DNA from: Trichopria drosophilae
Lineage: Eukaryota; Arthropoda; Insecta; Hymenoptera; Diapriidae
NCBI GenBank assembly: GCA_030407085.1
Contig: CM059587.1
Location: 82,597,001-82,661,000 of the forward strand
Reading direction: 5' to 3'
Length of the DNA: 64,000 nucleotides
The position numbers were made by a program, and so were the translations under genes. The first letter of the stretch is position 1; every line of letters begins with the position of its first letter. The notes under the pieces were generated by a model. That model saw only the letters and a list, made by a program, of their open reading frames with translations. It had not been told where the DNA came from and made no database searches. Shown piece after piece: positions 33,926-45,829 of the stretch.

Positions 33926-34141
33926 TTCGCCGAAAAAAAGAAAAACATACACATGCGCGGTTATTCGATTTTCTGCGAATTTTTCGATGCATTGTTGACA
34001 TTCGCAGTTCAGGCGACAGACTTTAATGTATGATTTATTAACAGTTAACAAACGCTCATTGAATGTTAAAATATACGAGTTAATATGCAACGAGCCTTGA
34101 AATTAGGTTACATTAACTATTAGTAAATAATTTCTCTCAGT
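33926..34141 (+). repeat. Dispersed repeat, copy paired with 22591
   Basis: Same ordered blocks as 22591-22757 (AACATACACATGCGCGGTTA, CTGCGAATTTTT, GTTAAAATATACGAGTTAAT). It is followed by TTACATTAACTATTAG and the terminus-like TTTCTCTCAGTGT. This copy supplies the right end that the other lacks. Confidence 0.45.
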
Positions 34142-34144
34142 GTA

Positions 34145-35505
34145 CCCAAGCAGCAAAGTAATGCGAAATTACATCTCTTCGACCTTTCATTAGGGCGAGA
34201 GATTTTCTCGAAATTTACCTTATTTACACTTATTTACCTAAAATAGAAATTGAATTAATGTAAGTGGGGTCAAAAATATATACTAAAAATCACACAAAAT
34301 TATAGACTTAAACAAAACATTAGTACTCAATTAATTATTAAATAGCTAATTTTGAGGTTAAGCTATCTATTAATACCAGACGCGCAATCTTGACTTTCGG
34401 CCTAAAATTAAAATATTCCATGTCTAATTAAATTTTCCTAATTTTTTTACTTAAAAATTGTGGACGACTCGGTCTTAATTTTAACCCGATGGTCAAAATA
34501 TAAAGGCATATTGACCAATTAAGACATTTTGCTCTCGTGGTGGAAATTAAGTAACCGTGTGAGGTTACTGACTTAAAAGCGGACCCGATATCGACCTATA
34601 AGTTTATTTGACTTATGCAGGCATTTTTTAGTTTAAATTTAAGTCATTTTCGACCGGTAACCAAATCTTGAAAGTCTATATGACTTGTAAGACAATTTTA
34701 TGGCAGAAATGTGGTAAACTGGACTTAATCAGGACATTCTGAATTTAGCTTGGTCTATGAGACTTCCCTTGATGTTTGAATTGACTCCGCCTTCAACCTA
34801 TTTAATATTACAAACGTTGTTGTTTTTTACAATGATACAATATATTCTAGTATTTTATTTCTTATTTTTTGTTCCCAACTATAATTTGCGATATAAAAAA
34901 TCGTATTGACAGATTAATTCGTAAATTTCTTAAAAAGGTCCCAGTATTATTATTAGAAAAATATGTAACTGCTCATTCTTAGTAGTTCAGGATTTTTTGG
35001 TTGCATTCAAAAATATGAGAAATATATTGAACATGCACTTTGAATTACTTTCGATATTACGACGTCAAGATAGATGACGACATCCGATACCGTGACGTGG
35101 CGGAATAACTGATATAAATTGGATGACTATTTGTAAGGGAAGGGAATTTTACGATGGGATGAGACGAAATGCGCAATAAGGGGAAATATTGCAACGATGC
35201 TAAAGAAGGGATTTTTCGATAAAACTAACATTTTCCGTGGTTCATATTCTAAGAAAAGAACCCGTTCATGCATTACTCAGAGATGATATCAATATTTATA
35301 CGCGAATATTTCCACTAATGCCTTTCAGAACTTTACAGAAGGAATCAGATGTTTTCAAAAGTAACCCTGAATTTTATTACATCGTAAAGTTAGCTACTTT
35401 GTTACTTGCATAACATCTGGCCCTTCAAGCTGTTTTCGAAAATTGAACATAATGTTTTTTCTTGACCAATTTTGGTCATATGATCAATCTGTGATTTGAA
35501 ATCGC
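34145..35505. other. No gene recognised
   Basis: Contains repeated GACTTA and TTAAGTC motifs from about 34480 to 34750, suggesting a degenerate element, but no TIR was found. The remainder is AT-rich. Confidence 0.35.
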
Positions 35506-35511
35506 TGTACG

Positions 35512-36226
35512 TTGGGAATCAGAGTTACTTTTTTGAACTATACTAACAGAGTTGACAGCGTTTTTTATCATAAGAATTTTTATCTCCTCAAATATCGACA
35601 TCTCTACTTTATGGGGACATTAACCTACACCATTTTTTCGAACAAGAATCCTGATTATTTATTTGCTTTATTCCATCTCAGACTTGAATATCAGCTATAA
35701 GATCAACCAGAGTCACGTCAGAATCGTTAATTGTATACATTATGCAAGAACGGTCAAATTCTAAAATTCTTGTTTAATTAAGGCATCCAGACTCTGGAAT
35801 ACACTCCCTGTCGAAATTAAAAATGCCGAAAACGTCATAAGGTTCACGTTCCTTCTTCACGAACACTTTCACTCTTTCAAAAATTATCAATTATGATAGA
35901 TCCTACCTACAAATCCTATCATAAATTACATTAAAACATTACTCATCCGACGGAAGTTTAATACTTTATCTTCTTATACTAACTCTTTTCTTCATCATTC
36001 ACATATTTTCACAGCCACTTATTACTTATTTTTAGTTGGACTTATTGTTATTATTAATATTACTTTACTTTATTAAATGTTAATCGAGAACTTAATTTTA
36101 TTTCGTGAAAAATCTACTTATGATTGCAAATAAACAAATATTTGTAAGAAAATGTATGTAGCCTAAAGGTAACATAGAGTTATGCTGCTACCAAGGTTCA
36201 ATAAATTTATTCATATTCATATTCAT
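35512..36226 (+). pseudogene. Decayed LINE 3' end
   Basis: In one frame the segment RLWNTLPVEIKNAENV is read at about 35788-35840. This is the hallmark near the C-terminus of jockey/CR1-type ORF2 proteins (RLWNSLPxxIRxA). Upstream fragments, including LLKYRHLYFMGTLTYTIF and DQPESRQNR, fit the preceding region but are broken by stops. After a stop near 35895 comes an untranslated part that ends in ATTCAT repeats (36203-36226), a tandem tail typical of such LINEs. The catalytic reverse transcriptase core is absent, so this is a 5'-truncated, dead copy. Confidence 0.65.
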
Positions 36227-36239
36227 AAGAAAGAATCCC

Positions 36240-37070
36240 ATAGCACATACCTCTTAAAGTGGTCCCCCAAAGCTCAGTCTCAAGTTATCTCCAAAAAGAC
36301 CTCCTTAAGAGGTCTTAATTACGGTAATTTATAAACCGAGTTCGTAAAGATCTCTTACTTACGTCTTAAAATAGTAATCTTAAAGAGGTTATGTTTGAGA
36401 TCTTATATCTATTTAGTTTTGGACCATCTCTCATTTGGTAAATGGGTCTCGAGAATTAAGATCTGCGTTTTTAGGCCAGATACACTAGGCGGCTATCCAG
36501 ACAGCGAAATGAGAAACAGTTCAGACTGATTTCGGAATAGTTTTCCGTACGTGGGTTTATAAAGATCGCATAATGGCATCATGTTCAGAAAACCCTCAAA
36601 AAGTGCGACATCTGACTTCTTTTAGCGCATTTTCGAAATCATTTTGAACTCTTTTTTCTTTTGTTTTCTGGGTATTGATTCCAAAAATGAAATCGCGCGT
36701 TATCTATTTCATATGCAGACCTGTGCATGATTTAGCTGTAAAAAAAGAATAAGTGCTTTTACAATATTTAGCATGTGTTATCACAATTTTGTATTATTAT
36801 TGTATGATCTCTATTCTATTGAATGCAATCTCTGTCCAATATATAAGTATACAAACGGTAAAAGGGAATTCTGGTAAGAATTATACAAATTAATAATTAA
36901 GGTACAAAAATAGAATCTATAATTAATCTAAAAACTAAGACCTCTTTTCTGAAACCTTGTAGAGCTCAATCGACGCATAACTCTTCTTAAAGATCAATCT
37001 GATAAGTATTTAAGATATCTTACCATTTTTATGACTTCTTAAAGATGTCTTTTTATTATTTGGGATGGTA
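36240..37070. repeat. TTAAGA-rich element, possible TIR transposon
   Basis: Begins near AATCCCATAGC and ends near the loosely inverted TTTGGGATGGT. Motifs such as AAGAGGTCTTAA and TTTAAGATATCTTA recur in both orientations. It shares this motif style with 10119-10330. The termini are too weak to be sure. Confidence 0.3.
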
Positions 37071-37348
37071 CACTTTTAAAAATGTTAATAAAATTAACGA
37101 ATATAACAAAATTTTACAAAACGGTGTTACGCATCGAAAAATTACATAATATTTTCCTAAAATTCGTGTTCTTTTAGACAATGTGACTGCTTTGTGACAT
37201 TTTAAGTCTGTTAGAATTAGTATGTATGTATTAATACGTACACCAATTACATTTCCAGTATAATTATTATTTCGTAAAGTTTGAAATTTGTTTTTTAAAA
37301 ACTTTTTTTATTACTGTTATTTTGTAGCTATTAACAGAAAGTTACGTG

Positions 37349-38034
37349 CACTGCAAAAAAGGCGTCTTCGTTTAAGACGTTTATGTGGTCATATTTCAGA
37401 CAGTTTTTGGTGTCTTTTGTAAGCGTCTTTGTTTTAGTCATCTAAAATTTCATTTATTAAGAAATGAATAAATGGAATTATTTCTTGATTATTAATAAAA
37501 AATAAGAAACGATTCCTCTAATTTGTAACTAATGTTTTTATTCCCAAGTACAATTATTTGACATCCGCACATGATAAAGTTTCTAACCTAACTTTTACAC
37601 ATAATTGACGAACATACGTGCATGCATTCGAATTTTAAGACCCATTTTAAGACAATTTTTTTTTATTTACTTGTGAGCACATGATTACGTATCACCAAAA
37701 TTTAAAGTGAAATGTTAAAAGCTTTTAAATACCATATTTTACACAACCATTGTTTACGCATCAATCCATTTGACGATATTTTGATGAACAAAGCGAAGAA
37801 GAAAATGTAGGTATTTGCATATATAGACAGATTTCCAGGTTATGTTAAGACCGCGCCGGTCTCTCCGAGCAAATATCGGTTTTTGTATCGAATCATCGAT
37901 TCTAACGACAAATTTCTAAACGTCTTAAATTTTGAGACGTTTAGGATGAATTAAGACGCTCCCTAAAACAAGACATTCGTAAAGGTCTAAGTGTCTACAA
38001 ATGAGACGTTTTTACGATATCCGTTTTTGCAGTG
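37349..38034. mobile_element. TIR element of about 690 bases
   Basis: Left end CACTGCAAAAAAGGCGTCTT and right end, inverted, CACTGCAAAAACGGATATCG. The subterminal motif AAGACG/CGTCTTA repeats in both orientations, including a palindromic CGTCTTCGTTTAAGACG. No transposase is encoded. A related but incomplete copy with ACTACAAAAACGGG lies at 49583. It is a non-autonomous, probably hAT-like, element. Confidence 0.5.
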
Positions 38035-38404
38035 TGATACAACGATGTAGTAACGAAAATAAGAGTTTCTACTCAAGTAATCTATCAATTCATTGTTTAC
38101 ACAAATGAATCGTTTTGATAATACATTGTATTCTCAAAGAAAATAATGATGAATAGCTTATAGTAGAATAAAATCCAAAATAACCTTTTTTGGAAACCAT
38201 CAGTCTTCACACTTCGTGTATCAACGAGAAGGTATTGTCAGCAGGATTCCAACACGTTTCTACTTATTCAATAAGATAAAAAACACCAGAGAATATTAAC
38301 GAAACAATGCCATTAGATAATGGATTCTTTTGAACGTACCTGACAGGAATAAAATGACGAAAATAGTACTAAACGTTGCACCTTTTTTTACCGTGTATCA
38401 AGGG

Positions 38405-38870
38405 ATACAGAATATTAAATGAAAAAAATAGAAATTGCTCAAAATTGTAAATGTGGAGGTGAGAAATGGCTAAAAAAGGTTATAATTTCTCGTTACTATT
38501 TTTTCTGTTTCAACATCAACCCCTTACCTCCATAAATATCGATATCCTTGCGTCGACATGAAACGTCGCTCGTATTCTGTCTCGCTTAAGCACGTGTACT
38601 GGCCAGAGACTTCATTATTTCCGAGCTGTCAGAAAAAAACCGCTGCTCCTAGCGGCAGGAATATACCTTTTATTATGACATGAAATATGAAAGGAAAAGT
38701 AAGGAATATAAATTAGATGCGTTAGATAAACACGATGAAACTCGTTTGTGTAATTTACAACAATCCAGTACAAAATTTGAATCGAAATAATTGAATTAAA
38801 GTTCATTCTAGGATAGTCTTGTAGGTGTTCATCAAATATTTGTTTGAAAACATTTGCTTCTACTTTAAAA
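38405..38870 (-). repeat. Dispersed repeat, inverted partner of 28480
   Basis: Reverse complement of 28480-28890. Here the core reads CTTGCGTCGACATGAAACG, CACGTGTACTGGCCAGAG and TGTCAGAAAAAAACCGCTGC. Confidence 0.55.
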
Positions 38871-39071
38871 TTCCTTGAAATTTTGTATTTCGAATGAATT
38901 TTTTTTTAAACATCTATAAAACATAGATGAATTTATTGAATTATATTAATTGAAGGTTCTAATGTATATTAACCCTTTACATATGACACTACATTGTAGC
39001 ATTTCAAATCCACGACAAAAATTCGATAATAAGAATTTGTCCTTGGCGAAGAACGGCTCTTTCCAATGGTG

Positions 39072-39107
39072 AATGAATGAATGAATGAATGAATGAATGA
39101 ATGAATA
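39072..39107. repeat. GAAT microsatellite, LINE tail
   Basis: About nine copies of GAAT on the plus strand (ATTC on the LINE strand), directly at the 3' end of the LINE. Tails of this kind form during LINE insertion. Confidence 0.8.
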
Positions 39108-39442
39108 TTTATAGCACACACATATTTCCATACATATAACTCTTACAATTGATAAAAATACATAAAGTTAAATAAAAATAGATAAACTTAATGCAGATAA
39201 TTTCAATAATATGTAAATCATATATGCAATTATGTACATATATATATGTACATGCAGGTGCGCACTAGCGCCGTATGTGGTGTGCAAGAGCTTAGGTGCT
39301 CATCCGCAACGCCATATGGTAAAAAGGAGTGTAGTAAGAATGTTCCGCTTCTTGTGTAGATGTTCAAGAATTCTTCTAGGCGAAGAATGTATGTGAAGTC
39401 AAGTTGTTTTACAGTTGCATATGGTATCTTTCCTTTATTTGA

Positions 39443-40891
39443 TTATTCCAAAACGATGTTCCAAATGTTCGGATGTTTCTTGATCCACTGTTGCAATTTT
39501 TTACTGATTGTGCTTCTGTTTATGGAAATCTCTTCACTATCTGAGCAACTCAAAAAGTTAAATAATTTTGTTGCGATGTAAATAAAAGATCTTCTACTAA
39601 CTGTTTTTGACCATGTAGGGTATGCTGCTGCCTTCCGTACAGAGCTTCTAGTGTTTATATTAGATGATTTAAACTGAAGATAATCTTCTAAAATACAAAT
39701 CTTCAAAATAGTATGACAGTAATGCTGTCTAATGTTCATAATATCCGCAAGTTTAAAAATGTCCACAGTATGGTAGAATCTTCCTTTATTATAAATAATT
39801 TTCAGAACTCGCGTTTGCAGATTCTGGATTCTCTTGATTGCATTTTCATAGGCACCTCCCCAAGCGATTATTCCATACGTGGCTATTGATTCGAACATGG
39901 CATAATAAAGAGTTTTAAGTGTGGTGATACTCAATATTTTCCGTAGTCTGTAGAATACATGGGTCACATAACGAAGCTTATTTACAACTCTATTTATGTG
40001 CTCTGTCCATTTCAGCCGAAAGTCCAATTGTATACCAAGGTATTTAATATCTTCCAGTTTTCCAATAGACTGGTTATTATTCAAATTTATGCTTTGCAAC
40101 TTTGGTACACTGTCAACATATGAACCAAATGTTATACATTTTGTTTTATTTATATTAACCGTTAAACGGTTATGAGTGAGCCATTCAATAACGTTAGTAA
40201 AACCTGTAGATGCCTTCTCAACAACTTTATTCCAATTATCGTCTTTGTAGATGCTAACTGTGTCATCTGCAAAGCTGATAGGGTCTCCTGCGGTCGATGA
40301 TGGAAGGTCATTAATATATATGTTAAACAGAGTTGGGCCCAGTATTGTGCCTTGAGGTACACCACACGTGATTTTCTGAGTTGTACTGAAATCTGTTCCA
40401 ATTTTCACGACTTGTTGTCTATCTGACAAATAGCTCTGTAACAAGTTATAGATTTTACCTCTAAATCCATAACTATATAGTTTTTCTAACAGAATTTGGT
40501 GATCGAGCGTATCAAATGCTTTGGCTAAATCCACGGCAATAGCTAGGCAAGGTTGATTTGTATCAAGATTGTCGTATATACGAGATAGGACCGCTGCGAT
40601 TGCCGAGTTTGTTGATTTGTTAGCTTGAAAGCCAAATTGTGTTTTGCTAATAATCTTGTTAACTTGCAGGTAGTTCGTCATTCTGTTTCCAATAGCTCGT
40701 TCCATTAACTTTGATATTATAGATAATAAAGATATCGGTCTATAATTAGATGTTTTCGTGCGGTCACCATCTTTGTAGATTGGAATAACTACGGCTTTTT
40801 TAAAGTGCACAGGATATTGCCCAGATTCAAACGCTAGGTTTATGATGTAATTAATCGGTTTTGAAATGGTTTGCGCCGTCTCCTTCAACAT
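39443..40891 (-). CDS. LINE ORF2 fragment: reverse transcriptase
   Basis: 482 residues without a stop. Motifs in order: YRPISLLS near residue 50 (RT motif 1), DLAKAFDTLDH near 115-125 (motif A, catalytic Asp), CGVPQGTILGPTLFNIYIN near 170-190 (motif B), FADDT near 205 (motif C, catalytic Asp pair, with Phe for the usual Tyr), KTKCITFG and KYLGIQLD (motifs D and E). The C-terminal part has RRLRK and the KTVSRRSFIYIATKLFNFLS segment. It copies LINE RNA into DNA at the target site. The frame is intact across the polymerase domain, so the insertion is fairly young, but the N-terminal endonuclease is missing. Confidence 0.85.
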   Translation of the reverse strand: MLKETAQTISKPINYIINLAFESGQYPVHFKKAVVIPIYKDGDRTKTSNYRPISLLSIISKLMERAIGNRMTNYLQVNKIISKTQFGFQANKSTNSAIAAVLSRIYDNLDTNQPCLAIAVDLAKAFDTLDHQILLEKLYSYGFRGKIYNLLQSYLSDRQQVVKIGTDFSTTQKITCGVPQGTILGPTLFNIYINDLPSSTAGDPISFADDTVSIYKDDNWNKVVEKASTGFTNVIEWLTHNRLTVNINKTKCITFGSYVDSVPKLQSINLNNNQSIGKLEDIKYLGIQLDFRLKWTEHINRVVNKLRYVTHVFYRLRKILSITTLKTLYYAMFESIATYGIIAWGGAYENAIKRIQNLQTRVLKIIYNKGRFYHTVDIFKLADIMNIRQHYCHTILKICILEDYLQFKSSNINTRSSVRKAAAYPTWSKTVSRRSFIYIATKLFNFLSCSDSEEISINRSTISKKLQQWIKKHPNIWNIVLE

Positions 40892-41094
40892 CTTTGTTGT
40901 TATGTTATCTTCGCCCGGGGCATGTCAACATTTTTTAAATTCTGAAATAAATTATACGCGTTTTTTTAAAAAAAAGCATGACATTTTTTGTTTTATTTTT
41001 AACTTATCGAATTTTATTTTGGGCATTGTTATTAGCATACCTCTAAAAGTAAAAAATGAATTTGCTATCACATAGGAGTATTTCGAAAAACATA

Positions 41095-41645
41095 CATTCA
41101 AAATGGCGAATACAAAATGGGGATAAAAGTGATTTTTTATTTGGAATATCCTAACGACATGTTCGAATTCATAATATTTTTATAAACCTTCATAGTCAAG
41201 CGTTCTTGAAGCCGCGGATTACGAATGTGAAATTGGTTTTGTTAATTGAAAAATGTTGGAATATGTCGAACAAAAATGATTAAAGTTTACCAGATTCACT
41301 TGATACTTATTATTTAAAAATGTTTGGAGTCGCTGATGATCAAATCGGATCTACTGTTTTGAATATTTCCAAACTCAGCAATCATCCTTGGACGTCTGAT
41401 CTTTATACAGGCCCTACATTTCTAATCTTGGATCCGACATTTTGAATATTGGAAATCCCAGCAACATTTTTCTAATTTAGTCCGCCATCTTGGAACCGCC
41501 ATTTTTAATTTTTTAAATCTGAGGTCATATTCGACGACGAAAACTTCCGAGTACCCAGTTTCATCTCGATGAAGCAACTTTTTTCCAATTTAGTCCGCCA
41601 TCTTGGATCCGCCATTTTTAATTTTGAGCGTTTTCCATGTAAAGA
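41095..41645. repeat. GGCGGATCC/GTCGCTGATTACG repeat units
   Basis: Diverged units such as ATTCAAAATGGCGAATACAA, GAGTCGCTGATGATCAAATC and, inverted, TTTAGTCCGCCATCTTGGA followed by CCGCCATTTTTAATTTT twice (41489 and 41601). The last two are part of a direct duplication of about 113 bases. Confidence 0.5.
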
Positions 41646-41649
41646 AATA

Positions 41650-43510
41650 TGTGTGCTTCAAATGGTTAAAGCAGATAATTCTCTTCTCGGAAAAATTGAT
41701 AGTTGAAACTTTATGATAATATAGATAAGTGTATACTAACCAGCACTATTGCTTAGTTAATCTTACGATAGACATAGTAAGAGGCACTATATACGTAGAT
41801 AATTTTATTATAAAAATAGGTTTCACATACTCTATAATGATTGTGATTCTATACTATTTCTTTCAAGTACATGGTAAATGTTCTGATAAAAATATTCATT
41901 TTTAGTACTCTTAGCGAGATTAGTTTCGTAGTTTGAAAATATGTCCTCATATTAATAATTCAAAAAGTACAAGCTACTTATTGGCTCTTAACATCATATG
42001 TATGTTACTAACATAAGTTGCAAATATGGACGTACTTTAATAAAACTTATCAATATTCCTCATATGAAACTCCGCATATCGCAAACTATTTCTTTTTTAA
42101 ATTATTAGATATCACTATAAAATTGCAGAGATGCATCCGATTACATTGATGCCACTTACTAAAAATATTGACGTACATTTATTGGAAAAAGATAAACTTT
42201 GAAGGATGATCGATATAAAATACTCATACAGTTTTCATCGTATTAAAATATAACACGCTGGAGGAAAATTGATCTCCAATATGTTTGATTAACCTATTTA
42301 TGGAGCATCGAATTTACACGAGGTAATTCAAACATTTCAAAAAGTATTAGCTATAAAATACTCGGTAATATGAAGTTGTTAATAATAAAAGTGGGATTCC
42401 AAAACAATATTGTATGAACGTCTTTGTTTTTTTTTTTTATTTCAAAATTATTCAATATGCTCGGAATTTCCTCCTGAAGTATTCATTTGAAAATTTGACA
42501 ACTAATAACTAATTTCCTTTCTTAAAGTGAAGTAATTGTACACATTGTCTTTAGTAATGTATAATATTTACACTAATAGTTGATAGTTACTAAGAAATTT
42601 GCGATGGGGAATATTATTATTAGTATTATGTTTATTTATTACAATAATCTAACAATACGATGTGGAAAACATCAGAATTGACTTTCAGAATTTAAAAATG
42701 ATCAAAATACATTACATTAATGATAACTAAAACAGTTGACTTAGTAATTTCTGAAATGTAGTATCTATCGCGTGATCGCTGTGCCAGATGGCAGGTGGTA
42801 ATGACTGTTAATGTCAGGTGATATGATTTGGAATGTAATATCTGACAATCCAATATTGGGTAATGTAAGATGGTCATTTTTCGAAATTTTCTTCATGAAA
42901 AGAATATAACGGATGTGAAATTTTATATTCATTGGATGGATAATATGTATTGTTTATCCACCAGTAGGATATAAAATAAAATAAGATTTGGAATCATAAT
43001 TATGTTAATATGTGACATTAGTTTAAAAGAATTCAGGTTTGGTCTTTGTGTAGTGCCATTTTCATTAATCATTTTGATCATTTTCATGTGTGTAATGCGA
43101 AAATATTGTCATAGTTATTGATCATCTTGCGTGGCAAATTCGAATAATGCATAGAACTGTCAATAGTAACTGTTCACGATATCAAAGTTAATTGTCCGTA
43201 TTTACTAATAGCCGAGTGGCAAATATTTATATTTTAGGTAAGGTCGTATGATATGATTGTGAATGTTAAGTCTAACCATTCAACATTATCAGTATAGTAC
43301 ATGATAATCACTTGGATGACTTTTTTCCAAAGGCTCGTAAAGAAAAGAATATTACTGTTCCAATTGGATATTTTAAATTCATTTTTAGAAAAATTAGTTC
43401 GTCATACTTATCCTTTGTATATTGATAGCTCACTCGAATAGAGTTGGACGATGTCATGATTATATAAAAATTTGAAAATGTTCATTTGGAATATTTTCGT
43501 CTAGAGGTGT
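41650..43510. other. No gene; possible old tandem duplication
   Basis: Segments around 42780-42960 and 43235-43400 share order and partial sequence (GGTNRTATGAT, GAAAAGAATATNAC, TTTAAATTCATT-like), suggesting a duplication of about 450 bases. Otherwise AT-rich and without coding signs. Confidence 0.3.
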
Positions 43511-43514
43511 AAGA

Positions 43515-45820
43515 AAAGAGATTTATTAAGGGGTCCACCCGAATTAGAACTTTTAATAGAAGACAGTTTTTCAGAATTTTTAAAATAGTTTTGTAATATA
43601 AATATTGATATAAAAGTTGTTACACTGTATTAATACGCTATCGCAATACATAGGTACAAAATTTTCTTGTATACATTTTACTAAGTTTTCATGCATGAAA
43701 ATGATAGTTCAAAAAAAGGCCTAAAAAAAGGTGTGTCCCCGCTGTTGATGAAATTTCTGGGATGGATGGCCTGAAACAAAAAAATTAAATGGTGTAGAGT
43801 TTCAGTATGTTAATATCTATAGCGCATATCGAGCGATTTTTTATTTTTTGAAAATTGGCAAAATGGCCGACATTTTTCGAAAAAAAGAAACACGTTTTTT
43901 TTTCTACTTGTTTTTGGCAAAAGAAAAAGAGTTAAAATTAATAAAAATTTCATAAGAATCGGTCCAGTAGTTTCGAAGATTTCATCAACAAGGTATCGGC
44001 AAACGTTGTTTTGAGAAAAACCCGGTTTAAAGTTTTTTACAAAGAAAAATCATGAAAAAATATTACCTGTTCTTAATCAGCGATGCCAGCACCATATATT
44101 ATGCCTTCCTCTTCTTCATAACGTTCATTTTAACTTTCGTAAAATGTAAAAAGCAAAAAATCGATTTTTTTAAAATTCTAATTAGGGTAGACCTCTTAAC
44201 TTATTTTATCAAGGTAGACATAATGAAAAATTCAATGGTTCCAAGTTTTTGTAGGGTAGCTCATTATTATGGACCTGCAGTCAAATTTGAAACATTAGAA
44301 ATAGAGGATCCAAAATATGGTTGACGCAATTCTGAAACTCCTTTGAACTTGTTTACTTGGAGATTGTTGTTGGGTCGATGATTACGAATCTGCAGTTACA
44401 TATTTATAATTCAAAATTACACATAAAATACGGTGGATGATCTTTTGATAATCAATGCCGATTTTGTAAATTCCCGAATATTAATTGGATATTGGATTTT
44501 CACGTTTCACAATGTTAGAACAATGGCGGATAAAATATAAAAAAAAGCAGAATTTTAAATTTAAATATATTAAATTTTTTATTCCACAGGTTTTTATTAG
44601 TTTCTTTACTATTTTTGTAGGTATTCATTAATCTAATATTACTTTGTTCGTTCTTTAATATCATTTTTGATTACTGAACAAAAAAAAGTATTTTTTCCAA
44701 AATGGAGGTCCACATTTTTCATGTGTTATAGAAAAATGTAAATAAAAAGAGTTTCATGCAAAATATGGTACATGTGTATAGTTTTTGTCTGCAGACAATA
44801 TTAGCCATTATTTGAATGTTTTCCAACTCATACTAGGAGGAAGTTAACGAAGTTCGAGATTTTTTTGACAGTTTACAAATTTTGCGCTTATCTTTAAAAT
44901 CTTCAGAATCTTTTAGAATGTTAACTTGTACATAACTATTTAGCTGGATATTTAGCAATTTTGAGAACGAATTATTTTTGTTCTGAAAATTCGTACCGAA
45001 CAAAAAAAATTTGATTATGACTTTCTATTAGAAATAACAATTAGAATATGATAATATTTTTTACATTGAAAATTCTGATTTTTTTATATGTTATTTCCTA
45101 TACTTGATCCGTTATTTTGAAATTCGAAAATCCCATATTCAATTCATATTCAGAATGTTTCAAAATTACTAATAATTTATTCCTCAATAGAATAATTACA
45201 AAGCCCAACAAAAACTTGAGAATTTCAAGTTCCCTTATAAGTAACGGTCGATTCTGGTAGGATATTTGTTCCAGAATCTAGATATGACCAGCAAAATATC
45301 CAATTGGATATAGTTTTTGACCAAATTGAAGGTCAAAGGGGGTAAAAAATCGTGTTTTTGGAAAATTTCTCATCTATATTATAGAATGCGACATAAAAAA
45401 AATCAAGAATTTGAAAATGGCGGATCCAATATGTTTGACGAACTTTTTAAAATTCGAATCACTTCAAACTCGTTATTATATACTCGAAGTTGCACTTTAC
45501 GAACACTGTGATATAAAATAAATCAAAACATTCGGGTTTTTAAAGAAAAAATTCATATTGAAACCAACTTTCCCGCACAGAAAAGAAAAATTTGTACTAC
45601 AAGGTTTTCCGGGCCACTGATTCCGAATTCGAACTCAGTCTAGAGTAATTTAAATTGCTGGATCGGTCTTTTTCCGATCATTGATTACGAATTTTAAGAA
45701 GTTTAGACAAATTTATAATATTTAAATTCGTAATCAGGGACGTAACAAGCTTGAAGCCAGTTCGTTATATTGGGAAAAACAGTTTGTGGACATAACACAG
45801 TTTTACGACCTTAATTAAAA
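43515..45820. other. No gene; scattered repeat fragments
   Basis: The open frame at 44052-44324 shows no recognisable motif. GGCGGATCC-type fragments occur near 44310-44400 (GGGTCGATGATTACGAATCTG-like) and at 45415-45435 (AAAATGGCGGATCCAATATG). No element boundaries could be set. Confidence 0.35.
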
Positions 45821-45829
45821 ATTACGATA

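Larger units (their letters stand above)
39072..40925 (-). mobile_element. 5'-truncated LINE (jockey/CR1-like)
   Basis: The element begins abruptly at about 40925 inside the coding region, where the frame reads HAPGEDNITTKM after a stop, and runs through a 482-codon frame, a 3' untranslated region of about 330 bases and a tandem tail of ATTC units at 39072-39107. Loss of the endonuclease half with an intact 3' end is the usual result of incomplete target-primed reverse transcription. No target-site duplication was readable. It is the best-preserved LINE here and may have been the source of enzymes for the SINEs, but it is itself not autonomous. Confidence 0.8.

Noticed and set aside
39360..39581. 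Plus-strand frame opposite the LINE 3' end
   Set aside because: Antisense to the LINE; no independent support.
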